From Arabidopsis thaliana (Eukaryota > Streptophyta > Magnoliopsida > Brassicales > Brassicaceae), in contig NC_003075.7 of NCBI RefSeq assembly GCF_000001735.4, forward strand, positions 1,799,001 to 1,863,000: DNA of 64,000 nucleotides. The letters are read 5' to 3'. A program made the position numbers and the translations under genes. The notes under the pieces were generated by a model, which was not told the DNA's origin, did not search any database, and saw only the letters and a list, made by a program, of their open reading frames with translations. Positions 33,390 through 44,450 of this stretch are shown here, piece by piece (position 1 is the first letter of the stretch; each line of letters starts with the position of its first letter).

Positions 33390-34882
33390 AATCATACTGT
33401 CCTCAGTATTGGGAGTCTGATGACATGGTGGAGACTCATCTTCTTGTTGAATGGTTATAGCATTAGCAGTAGCATAGTCCTTAGGATTCTGAACTGCCTT
33501 TTCTGGAAGTTGTTGAGGATGTTTCGGAGCAGAGGTGGATGCAAACTAACTCTCCACATACTTGAACTTGGAATTTAGAGCTTCAAACTTGACATTTAGA
33601 TCACTATAAGAACAATCTATCTTGTTGTGTAATTCAGTTATCTTCTTTTCAAAAGCCATAGCTCCAGTAGCTTGTCCTTGAATGATCTGTTGAATAAGTT
33701 GCTTAATTCAGGATCTTGTGCTGCTGGGGCTTGTTGTGGTTGTTGAGTGAACCCTGGTGTTGGATTCTGCTGTTGGTATCCTCCATTGAACTACTATTTA
33801 GGGACATAACCTTGGTTGTACTGAACAAATGGCTTAGACTGATTCTGTTGTGGTGGATACACTTGATCTTGGGGGTTAGCTACATTAGTGCTCTTCAGTT
33901 TGATCATTCCCCCCTTCTTGCATTTGGAAATGCTCTTCATCAGTGATATAGTGTATCTGCTTCTGCTGAGCCAGCAACAGTTTGTCTAGCTTTTCATTCA
34001 GGGCCTTGGTATCCTTTCTCTGTCTATCTTCAGTTTCTCTAGTTCCTCGCAGTGAGCGATCATAGTCTTCATTGTAGCACCCATCAGATTGTGCTAGATT
34101 TTCGACTTACTCCCATCCTTCTGCTACATCCTTGTTCAGGAAGTTTCTATTTGAGGCAGTGTCGAGTAGCATTTGAATCTTTGGTAACGCTCCTCTATAG
34201 AGTGTGTCAATGATGAAGCTTTCTTAAAACCGTGATGTGGGCACAGAGTGGTGTAGCTTTTAAACCTCTCCCAAGCTTCACAGAAAGTTTCATTGTTTTT
34301 CTGAGTGAAGCCTGAGATCTCGTTCCTCAATTTAGCTGTGTGAGCATTAGAGAAGAACTTGGCAAGAAAAGCTTTCTTACAATCATCCCATGAGTTGATG
34401 GAGTCTGGGGGCAGAGTCTTCTCCTAGTGGTGTGCCTTGTCTCCCAAAGAGAAGGGAAATAATCTAAGCTTAAACCCATCTTCAGTGACACCAGTGATCT
34501 TGGTGAGGCTATAAAGCCTATCAAAGCTATCAAGATTGGCCAGGGGATCTTCCATAGGCAAGCCATGAAATTTGTTTCCTTGGATCATGGAGATGAGACC
34601 AATTTTGATTTCAAAGTTGTTGTTCTGAACTAGTGGTGGCACTATCCCTTGTCTTTGGTGATGATTTCTTGGGGCATCACCAGCACCAATGTTTCTTGGT
34701 TGTTCAACATTAGGTGGGTCTTGTACATCAACTGGTCTGTTCTGTTGATCCATAACAGCTGGTCTTTGCTGATCACGGGCTGCTTTTGTTTCGGTTTCTT
34801 GTAACTCACGAGCTATTCTGTCTATCCTGTCTTTGAAAGGTAGTAGGTGTGCAGAACCTTTGGACCGGGTTTGCATGCACAA
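33390..34882 (-). pseudogene. Athila gag, copy 2
   Basis: Gag structural protein. ATG at 34882; the frame shows [54 protein letters not shown], then a TAG at 34424-34426 where the family has Trp (AxxWLxxLPPxSI), and continues in frame with [20 protein letters not shown] and [21 protein letters not shown] frameshift follows near 34200, and the C-terminal part ([20 protein letters not shown], then helical and Gln-rich stretches) runs on to about 33390, joining the protease. It starts about 120 bases after the PBS, the usual gag place. Confidence 0.85.
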
Positions 34883-35004
34883 AGATTAGTACCTGTACCA
34901 CAAAAACAAGCAAACGAAAAGATGAGTTAGTAACTTGAGTAATGTAAAAGAATTTGATCTTAAGTTTTTTCTTATATCTTAAATGTAACAATGCAACAAT
35001 GAAT

Positions 35005-35018
35005 TGGCAACGGCGCCA
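35005..35018 (-). other. Athila primer binding site
   Basis: On the minus strand TGGCGCCGTTGCCA follows the LTR end after ATT. This is the usual Athila/Tat PBS, complementary to the 3' end of a tRNA of the Asp type. It is intact, unlike the version at 19189. Confidence 0.88.
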
Positions 35019-35021
35019 AAT

Positions 35022-36645
35022 TGATAAGTAGATTTTTACGCCTACTTATATGCTGAAGTGTGGTTCGGTTCAATTCCCCTTAAACACTAACATGTCGATG
35101 CAGCTATAGGGGGTGTCAATCCAGTCCACGTATTCCTAGCAGTCAAGATGTGAACATAAGCAACTAAGCCACGCCAGATTATAATGATGGTGGGTTTCTA
35201 GTAACAATCCTAAATCAGGATTCAAACAACAAAATGAGAACTTAAGAGCCCTACTCGATCATTGGGTCGAGTAGAACCAACAGGTGACAAATTTAAGAAC
35301 CAAAATGCAATAAAAGGTAACTCAGCAAGATGACACAAATAACAGGTAAATAAAAGTGCAATCAGGGGGTGAATACAAATAAATCTAAGAGGAATAGAAG
35401 TCCTAAGGATGGATTCATTGGTAAGGGCAACTCTAGGGTTCATCACGTGGCTAACATACGAAATTCAAATACCCTAGACGATAGATTCAAAACCAGATCA
35501 ATCCACTCTCGTGACAGAGATCCTCATAACCTCACCACTTCCTAATCTCAACTCTCGATGATCAAACATAGCAAGGCAAGCTTTAAGTAACAATCTACCA
35601 AAGTCAATACGCAGTCTAAACATCCAATCTCTTGGGGTAGAATCTACAAATCTCTTGGAATTCGTAGATCATGCATCCATTTGAATGTCTTTGGGATGTT
35701 GGATACGTAGGGTCGAATTCCCACATTAGCCAGTGAAAACCGCATAGGAGCCAACGAATCCAGAAGGGATCTAACCTAATCTTAACCACCTGACTAACCT
35801 AGAGATTACCCTAATCTGATCCATCCTCAAGAACCCTAATCACTACTCAAGCAACATAATGAAGAACACAAACCCAAAAATTACTCTAAACATATCAAAA
35901 TGTAGATCTAAACAAGATAAACAACTTTGCTCAAAGAACTAAATGCAAAAACGAAATAGATTAAGAGTAATTAAGGTTTCAAGATTCTAAAACACAAATA
36001 AAACTACAGAATAAAAGCTTGATCCTGTGGACAAAGCCCAAAGAACCTATTTATACTAAAATCTCGAAAACCCTAGATTCACTAGAAGACAAGAGACTTG
36101 AGGCGGTTTGGATGGATGCTCGATCTTGGGGATCGAATAAAGAGGGTGCTGCAAAGTCTGCGCCTTTGCCTACATGCTCCGAGTGATCAATTGGTCGAGT
36201 AGTTGCTTCTTCCTCTCCTGTTCTTATGCTCAGTTGTCTGGTTGGGTGGGGAATGAAGAGGATCTGAAGACGCTTTGAACGATCAACAAGTCTTGTAGAG
36301 TAGATTGCCCTTGATCGAGTAACTGGTCGGGTAGAGGATCGAGTAGGGGATCGAGTAGATTCTGTTGCCTCCCCTGTAGCTGCCTTGATCGAGTAAACTG
36401 GTCGAGTAGATTGCTCTGCTGCTTCCCTCCTGGTTTGATAGAGTTGAGGGTCGAGTAGATTCCTTGTAAGCTCTTTTTGCATCTGAAAACACACCAAAAC
36501 ATGCAATATGTATGCAAGATGATCCTAAATGCCTAAGTGTGCAAAATAAGCTACATGTGATGCAAAATGATATGAAAAAATGAGTGATCACTAAGCTAAA
36601 TGATGATAAATACATGCCTAAAATGAGTAAAATACAGTGTTGTCA
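35022..36645 (-). repeat. Athila copy 2 5' LTR (element sense), complete
   Basis: 1624 bases with TGATAAG at the inner end and TGTCA (one change from TATCA) at the outer end. It has the unfilled MITE site at 35617-35619. GTCGAGTAG motifs occur repeatedly at 35250-35275 and 36190-36460. Confidence 0.9.
36048..36055 (-). promoter_or_regulatory. Athila LTR TATA box
   Basis: TATAAATA on the minus strand within the 5' LTR, conserved at 26910-26917 in the other LTR. GGTCGAGT motifs lie upstream in element sense. Assignment is from sequence and position only. Confidence 0.55.
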
Positions 36646-36649
36646 TTGT

Positions 36650-37110
36650 TCGACACAACGATGTGAGGGTTAACCCAGACTCTCATATATATACTTGAGT
36701 AAAGACGCAACCCTTCAATATCCCCCTCGGAAGTTACGTTATAATATAACAACTGACTTTTATTATTTTGTAAATGGGCCGCTTTTAGTAAGTGGTTTTT
36801 TTTAGAGCTTTGTTTGATATTACTAGTATTTCCCCATCCGAAACTAATAATTACCCCTATAACCATGGTTCGTTTCCGAACAGGAGCACCCAAACCACCT
36901 TTACTCTTTTTTAGAAAATCAAAAAAATTAAACCCTAATATTTTGAGATATTTTCGACCGATTGTTTTTTGTACCCGTTAAGATTTTGCGATATCTCTCC
37001 CCTTCTCCTTAGAAACCAAAGAAATTAGCCTCAAACATCATTCCCAATTTAAAATCAATTAATCGATTTTGTTCTTCTTTCATTCTTGTAACCTTTAAGA
37101 TATCTCAGAT
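36650..37110. promoter_or_regulatory. Intergenic promoter region shared with 51070-51235
   Basis: The first 160 bases (GGGTTAACCCAGACTCTCAT, TATATATA, AAAGACGCAACCCTTCA, GGAAGTTACGTTATAATA) match 51080-51235, upstream of RPA-like copy B, in the same orientation. It therefore looks like the 5' flank of RPA-like copy A. The rest leads to the start of the DUF287-type gene at 37116, so it may once have served as a two-way promoter. Confidence 0.5.
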
Positions 37111-37115
37111 TAGAG

Positions 37116-39065
37116 ATGCCGCCTAAGACCAGTGGATTGGCACGAAAAAGAAAGAGAGTACCGCCAGCTAAGAATGAGAGAGATAAGGTAATGGCTGAGG
37201 AGCAGTCACCGACTCAACCGGCGGTAATGTTGTTGCCGGCTCCGCCGGCTCGAACGACTTCGACGACGACGGTTACTACGGCTCCAACGACAGCGATAGA
37301 CGCGACGGCTCCAACGATGCCTCATAAGACGTGATGCTTGAGGATGATACGTTTTATGATGCTTTAGAGAAAATTCCCAGAAGAAATTTAAAAGAATGTT
37401 CTAACTTGAATGGTGGATGAGAATGAAAGAGAAGCATGTGAAAAAGAAGAATCATTGAGTAGTAGCCGAACCGTGGGCTCTGATTCCAATTCAGAGGAGA
37501 CGAATGCAAACGATGACCTCTCGTTTGCTAATCCTGTGGACGAGGAGGATGAGAGAGACGATGAAGTCATAGTGAATAAATCCCTAGAGGATGAGAGAGG
37601 CACGAACGTCATAGGGGAAAAGCTCGTGGAGGAGAGGACCGTAAACAAGGACATCCCAATGGCGAATCTCATGGATATTGTAAGTATTCCAAGTAAAATC
37701 CCTTGAATTGGGTAATAATATAATTGTGAACTGTGGAAAGTACTAGTAACAAAACTGAAATACTAGGTTGATATCTAAGAAATATTGTCGGAAGTGGGTA
37801 ATACTACAATTGTGAATTGTGGAAAGGACTAGTAACATTGGAAAATACTTGCAGATTATTGAGATATACAGAATAATACTGTTAATGTGATTTCATGTAG
37901 TACTGGTAGAACAATGGTAGTAAAGATAGGCTGCGGATGGGGGTCCTTTATTTCTTAACAAGCATTATTGTCGTGCTTACTAAGACCGGGGAGAAGGGCA
38001 GTCCAGTTGATAATTTCTGTTTAAGGGCTGCAAGTGATCTGACGTTTAGTAAGACTTTTCCTTGGCGGAGGTATTCCTTTGAGTTCATGTTAAAACCGAT
38101 CTCACACACATTGGATCATTTTAATGGTAGTGTCCCGAACATTCAGTCACATTAGCCTGTTCCCGGGTTCTGTATTCCACTTGAGGTAAGTTACATGTTT
38201 TATCATTGTTACAATTTCGTGTTTAATCGAAGATAACATTAAGATTTGCATATATGATTTTGTGTAGTTTTTAGCATTGGAGGCAATTCCATCACTTAGA
38301 GAACAATTCATAGAAAAAAAGGAGGGTGCATATACCGGTTGTTCAAGGATGTGCAAGGTGAATTTCAAACGGACCGAGATAAAAGGGTTTACTCTAGAGC
38401 AAATTAACAATGTCTTGGATACAACTGAGGTTAGTATTCCTAGTATTCCTACAGTTAATATCAGGATTTTATGTATTTCTAATATTCATTGTTTATTATG
38501 TCCGTAGGTCATTGAGAGTATAATAAAACAGAAGTTGAAGAAATACCTCTTTTGGCTCAAATAACAGGAGTAGAGGATGATGTTGATAAGCATGATGTTG
38601 TAGTTGATAGTTGGATGAGGCGTATTGGTGAAGGGCGTGAAATTAGATTTGAAGAGGTGTACAACGAGGATGTGCAGACCCGTACTAAAGCCCCAACTGA
38701 AGAGGAAGTTCCCGCAGTTGTTGGGCCCGGACACCTGACGCTTGTTGATTTAATGGAGAAGCTTGATAGCATCAATGACAAGTTGAATGAAGCTTTTGTA
38801 GCTCTTGCAGATATGTAGAAAAAACATGCAACGTTCGAAGATTTTATGAATGACATGAAAGCTAAGGTAAGATTGGGAGATACCGGATATACTATACCAT
38901 AGTTTGTAATACCACGTAATAGGAGTGACAATTACTTAATCTGTTTTATAGATGCCTGCGAACCCACCACAGGAGAATGATGCAACATCCAAGGACAAGC
39001 CTGCTGCTCCTGTTGTGACCAAGCGAGTGACCCGTTCAAACCGTCCAAGCTCTAGTTTAATGTAA
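37116..39065 (+). pseudogene. DUF287/DUF1985-type transposon gene (possible vanC-like)
   Basis: Multi-exon plus-strand gene starting MPPKTSGLARKRKRVPPAKN. An acidic region follows (SDSNSEETNANDDLSFANPV), then an exon from about 37900 with GVLYFLTSIIVVLTKTGEKG, FCLRAASDLTFSKTFPWRRY and SFEFMLKPISHTLDHFNGSV, a TAG at 38153-38155 where the family has Trp (W-PVPGFC), then ALEAIPSLREQFIEKKEGAY, CSRMCKVNFKRTEIKGFTLE, an exon with DVVVDSWMRRIGEGREIRFE and LTLVDLMEKLDSINDKLNEA, and a last exon ending RSNRPSSSLM. This architecture is that of plant transposon proteins of the DUF287/DUF1985 type, some encoded by VANDAL MULEs. At least one frameshift lies near 37330-37410. Introns and flanks carry RTAATACTR 9-mers. 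Confidence 0.65.
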
Positions 39066-39259
39066 AAACTAATCCTATAACCCGGGCCTTATTTTGATTT
39101 CTTGTACTTTGAATGTGGTTTCAGATTTTGTAATAACTCGTAATACTATGTTTGGATTTATTAATGTATTAAGATTTTATATGATGGAATTATATTGAAA
39201 TCCAGGAAATACCTTGTAATACTACGTTTGAGAGAAATCCGAGAAATACCTCGTGCTAC

Positions 39260-39690
39260 CACTACAAGAAAACAGACAAACAACGACTACAGAAAGCGAC
39301 AACAGATGTAGTCGTCGTTTTTGGCGACTACGTCACGTCCGTTTTACGACGCATATACGACAACATGAACATTAGTAGTCAATTAGTCGTTATTTTACGA
39401 CTAAATATGTTAGTCGGCATATACTCGTATAGTAACGACTATTTAACGATTATATTATAGAAGAAAAACGTTTGTCGTTACATAGTCGCAAATGGACGAC
39501 AACATTTTCCGACTGCGGTTGTTAGTCGCCCAATCGGCGACTAACATACGACACATATCTGTAATCGTAAAATAGTCGCAACTGAGTCGCAGAATAGTCG
39601 CATTAAGTTGTTGGAAAACGTTTTCCGCATTGCCAAGTTGGTACACCTAATTTGTTTGTTGTAGTCGTAAATTAGTTATAAAAATTCGTC
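39260..39690. repeat. CACTA left terminal inverted repeat and subterminal repeats
   Basis: The 14-base terminus is followed by over 400 bases with many ACGACTA/TAGTCGT copies in both orientations (for example near 39285, 39311, 39329, 39387, 39400, 39437 and 39590). In En/Spm such subterminal motifs are the binding sites of TnpA. Confidence 0.85.
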
Positions 39691-39790
39691 TATATAATCA
39701 AAATTCACGACACTCTTCTTTCGCAAACAAATCAAAACAACAATCAAAAGAAAAAAAAAAGAAAACAATAGAAATTTAGTTTATTCTATA

Positions 39791-42700
39791 ATGGCGGGAA
39801 ACTACAATTATGGCGGTAGTGGCGGTTTCTATCGAGATTGGATGTACAAGAGATTCGATGAAGTGACGGGGAATTTGTCAGCCGAATACGTCGCAGGAGT
39901 TGAGGAATTCATGACATTCGCTAATAGTCAGCCTATAGTACAGAGTTGTCGAGGTAAATTTTATTGTCCTTGTAGTGTATGCAAGAATGAAAAACACATC
40001 ATCTCGGGTAGAAGAGTTAGTAGTCATTTGTTTAGTCACGAATTTATGCCTGATTATTATGTTTGGTATAAGCATGGAGAAGAATTGAATATGGATATCG
40101 GAACTAGTTACACGGATAGGACGTATTTTAGTGAGAATCATGAAGAAGTAGGTAATGTTGTAGAAGATCCATATGTGGATATGGTGAACGATGCATTTAA
40201 TTTTAACGTGGGGTATGATGATAACGTGGGTCATGATGATAACTATCATCATGATGGTAGTTATCAGAATGTGGAAGAGCCGGTCCGTAACCATTCAAAT
40301 AAGTTCTACGACTTGTTAGAAGGTGCAAATAATCCATTGTACGATGGTTGTCGAGAAGGGCAGTCGCAGTTATCATTAGCATCTCGACTCATGCACAACA
40401 AAGCGGAGTATAATATGAGTGAAAAGTTGGTGGACTCCGTTTGCGAGATGTTTACAGCTTTTTTACCAGAAGGAAACCAGGCTACCACTTCACATTACCA
40501 GACCGAGAAGTTGATGCGCAATTTAGGACTTCCATATCATACGATTGATGTTTACAAAAACAATTGTATGTTATTTTGGAAAGAAGACGAAAAAGAAGAT
40601 CAATGTCGATTTTGTGGTGCACAAAGATGGAAGCCTAAGGACGACCGTCGAAGAACCAAAGTACCATATAGTCGTATGTGGTATCTACCTATTGCAGACC
40701 GGTTGAAGAGAATGTATCAGAGCCATAAGACAGCTGCGGCTATGCGATGGCATGCTGAGCACCAATCAAAGGAGGGAGAAATGAATCATCCTTCAGATGC
40801 GGCAGAGTGGAGATATTTCCAAGAGTTACATCCCCGGTTTGCTGAAGAACCCCATAACGTTTATCTCGGGTTGTATACTGATGGGTTCAATCCATTTGGC
40901 ATGTCTCGTAATCATTCGTTGTGGCCTGTGATCCTAACTCCATATAATTTACCCCCTGGTATGTGCATGAATACAGAGTACTTATTTCTTACCATTCTGA
41001 ATTCTGGACCAAATCATCCTCGAGCTAGTCTTGATGTCTTCCTCCAACCTCTTATTGAGGAGCTAAAAGAGTTGTGGTGTACTGGAGTCGATGCGTACGA
41101 TGTTTCATTGAGTCAGAATTTTAATCTAAAAGCAGTACTACTCTGGACGATTAGCGACTTTCCCGCGTATAGCATGTTATCAGGATGGACTACTCATGGT
41201 AAATTGTCTTGTCCAGTTTGCATGGAAAGTACAAAGTCTTTTTATCTACCCAATGGACGGAAGACATGTTGGTTTGATTGTCACCGTAGATTTCTTCCTC
41301 ATGGTCATCCATCTCGTAGGAACAAAAAAGACTTTCTCAAAGGAAGAGACGCTTCTAGCGAGTATCCACCCGAATCTTTGACAGGGGAGCAAGTTTATTA
41401 CGAGCGGTTGGCTAGTGTAAATCCACCTAAAACGAAGGATGTTGGTGGGAACGGTCATGAAAAGAAGATGCGAGGCTATGGGAAGGAACATAATTGGCAC
41501 AAAGAAAGCATATTGTGGGAGTTGTCTTACTGGAAGGACCTCAATCTTCGACATAATATTGATGTTATGCATACAGAGAAAAATTTTCTTGACAACATCA
41601 TGAACACTCTCTTGGGTGTTAAGGGTAAATCAAAAGACAATATCATGTCAAGATTGGATATTGAGAAATATTGTTCTCGGCCAGGCTTACATATTGATAG
41701 TACGGGTAAAGCTCCTTTTCCACCGTATAAATTGACAGAAGAAGCCAAACAGAGTTTATTTCAATGTGTGAAACATGATGTTAGATTTCCAGATGGTTAT
41801 TCTTCAGATTTGGCTAGTTGTGTAGATTTGGAGAATGGTAAGTTTTCAGGCATGAAGAGTCATGATTGTCATGTTTTTATGGAGCGACTACTTCCATTTA
41901 TCTTTGCTGAACTTCTTGACCGGAATGTCCACCTTGCATTATCAGGTACAATTCTAACAATTTTTTATGGAAGAATTTTTTTTATGTAATTATTTAACTT
42001 CCACATATATTTTAGGAATTAGAGCATTTTTCCGGGACCTATGTTCGAGAACTTTACAGACAAGTCGCGTTCAAATTCTCAAACAGAACATAGTTTTAAT
42101 CATCTGTAACTTGGAAAAGATCTTTCCACCATCATTTTTCGATGTTATGGAACATCTACCTATCCATCTCCCATACGAAGCTGAATTGGGTGGCCCTGTC
42201 CAATATAGGTGGATGTATCCATTTGAGAGGTTTTTCAAAAAATTGAAAGGAAAAGCAAAGAACAAAAGATATGCTGCAGGCTCAATTGTTGAGTCATATA
42301 TCAATGACGAGATTGCTTATTTTTCAGAGCACTACTTTGCCGATCATATACAAACAAAATCAAGGTAAATACCTTTATTTATTTAACATGTTGCTATACT
42401 ACTTCGATCTTAATTCAATTATATGTGACAGGTTAACAAGATTCGATGAAGGTGAAGTTCCTGTATATCATATCCCTGGAGTACCTAACATATTTATGCA
42501 GGTCGGTCGTCCAAGTGGTGCAATGCATGTAGAATGGCTTTCAGAGAAAGATTACCAAAATGCACATGCATATGTTTTAAGAAATTGTGACTATTTTAAA
42601 CCATTTGAGAGGTATTTTTAATCACTTTGATTTATTCATAGATAAGATAACTTTGATTTATTTGTCTTCGTTTGTTGAGACAGTATGTTCGAGGATTATC

Positions 42701-43694
42701 TTTCTGCGAAATATCCATCCTTGTCCGAAAAAGAACTCTACGTTAGAAGAGCTGAAGAATATCATCTATGGGTTAAAGAATATGTAAGTCTACTGTAATT
42801 TTGGTTCATGAATGTAACTATTTGTCTGTTTTCTTGTAGCTAGCGTGATTTAATTTAAGATCATATTGATATTGTTTATCTATATTATGTAGGTAACATA
42901 TTGGAACAGTAATTCTCCATTTCCTACTTGGGTTCAAGAGATTGTGCAAGGACCTTTGAACAAGGTTAAAACTTGGCCAATGTATTTCACAAGAGGATAT
43001 TTGTTTCATACGCAAACCCACGGTGCTGGACGAAAGACATGTAACTATGGGGTATGTGTTAAAGGTGAAAATTACGCTGATTCATCTGATGAAGCAGATT
43101 TCTACGGTACCTTAACTGATGTCATAGAACTCGAGTATGAGGGCATCGTCAATTTGAGGATCACACTTTTTAAGTGTAAGTGGTATGATCCAAAGATCGG
43201 GAGAGGAACTCGCCGAAACCATGGTGGCGTTGTAGATGTTCTATCTACGAGGAAATACAATAAATACGAGCCATTTATTCTTGGTACGTAATTAAGTATA
43301 CTTAAAATTTCTAATTCATTAATAAATACTATTGTATATATTTTTGTTGATATATGTATAACATGTTTGAACAGCATCTCAAGCAGATCAAGTTTGTTAT
43401 ATTCCATATCCATATACAAAGAAACCAAAGAACATTTGGCTCAGTGTTTTAAAGGTCAATCCAAGGGGAAACATTTCTGGACAATATGAAAATACTGATC
43501 CGACATTGTTGCAAACCGAGGATGATGAAGCTGTTTTGCAGACTACAATTGAAGATCTTGTAATAGACTATCCGGTAGCAGACGTAACCCCAATCATCCT
43601 CGATTACGATATTGGAGATGCTGAACCAGAAGATGAATTCCGATGTAATTTATCGTCCTCGGATGAAGAAGAAATAGAAGACGAAGATGAATAA
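39791..43694 (+). CDS. CACTA transposase, TnpD/Tnp2 type
   Basis: Catalytic transposase that cuts and joins element ends in the nucleus. Six exons with GT-AG introns: 39791-41945, 42016-42364, 42432-42611, 42684-42783, 42893-43283, 43375-43694. They sum to 3495 bases, 1164 residues plus stop, with every junction in phase. Domains in order: transposase-associated domain (YRDWMYKRFDEV, then CPCSVC), the Tnp2 core with conserved Asp at about residue 364 (LYTDGFNPFG) and about 456 (ISDFPAYSMLSGW), HGKLSCPVC, a DUF4218-type region in exon 2 (VQYRWMYPFERFFKKLKGKA), a DUF4216-type region in exon 5 (LFKCKWYDP), and an acidic tail. Start ATG follows an A-rich leader. No lesion seen. Confidence 0.92.
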
Positions 43695-43836
43695 TTAATT
43701 ATTTGAATAAATTTTGTAATATACGATGTATTTGAATAAGTATTTGAATAAGTATTTGAATAATTATTAAAAAATTATTAAATAATTTTAAAAGGCATAA
43801 GGTGACGAAATTACGACTATTATGCGACTAACTCAG

Positions 43837-44120
43837 GTGGTGATTAATATACGACTACACAGCGACTATCTTGTAAGCTGTTGGGCTTCGAAATCACAAA
43901 GCCCAAACCCAACTTAAGTGGTGACAATTATACGACTACACAGCGACACTTGTGTATGTTGTTGGGCTTCGAAATTACTAAGCCCATAACCTAATTTACG
44001 TGGTGACGATTCGGCGACTATGGGGCGACAACTTTGTAAGTTATTGGGCTTTTAATCGTCGAAGCCCAAACCCAATTGATTTAGTGACTATTATGCGACT
44101 GATATACGACTACTCCAGTG
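43837..44120. repeat. 82-bp tandem repeat with subterminal-type motifs between the CACTA genes
   Basis: Units start at 43837, 43918 and 44000 (GTGGTGAYNATTNNNCGACTA) and a partial fourth begins at about 44082. Each has ACGACTA-type motifs and an inverted pair TTGGGCTTCGA...AAGCCCAAACCCAA. It lies between the transposase stop and the start of the TnpA-like gene, so it is probably part of the latter's promoter. Confidence 0.82.
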
Positions 44121-44164
44121 TTGTAAACCCTAATTCGATTCATTTCCCCTTCATTCCAAACACT

Positions 44165-44282
44165 TAGCCACTTCTTCGATTCTTCTCTTCTTCTCTCTTC
44201 TTCTTCTTCCTCGATCTTCTTCTTCCTCGATCTTCTTCGATCTTCTTCTTCTTCTTCTTCTTCGTAACCCTAAATCGATTCT

Positions 44283-44313
<31 letters not shown>

Positions 44314-44440
44314 ACCCTAAATCGATCCGTCTTTCACCAACAAACCCTAATACATCGATCCATCTCGATTCTCTCTTCTTCGATTCTCTCTTCTTCGCCA
44401 AACTCTCCCTTGCCTCTTCGATCCATCTCGATTCTCTCAT
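44165..44440 (+). repeat. CTT/TTC-rich leader of the TnpA-like gene
   Basis: Pyrimidine-rich run with (CTT)n tracts at 44200-44260 and 44283-44311 and repeated AACCCTAAATCGAT, directly before the ATG at 44451. Such CT-rich leaders are common in plant 5' UTRs. Confidence 0.7.
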
Positions 44441-44450
44441 CTCCAAGAGG

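Larger units (their letters stand above)
25886..36645 (-). mobile_element. Athila-type Ty3/gypsy element, copy 2 (no RT/integrase)
   Basis: Minus-strand element, 10.8 kb. In its own sense: 5' LTR 36645-35022, PBS 35018-35005, gag 34882 to about 33390, protease about 33200-31900, motif-rich leader, ORF1-type gene 30994-29253, 1.7-kb tail with two polypurine tracts, and 3' LTR 27507-25886 (about 250 bases of its end missing). As in copy 1 there is no RT, RNase H or integrase. It sits inside the RPA-like gene copy A: sequences on both outer sides match parts of copy B. Confidence 0.9.

Noticed and set aside
37388-37672. Minus-strand Ser-rich frame
   Set aside because: Antisense shadow of the acidic exon of the DUF287-type gene.
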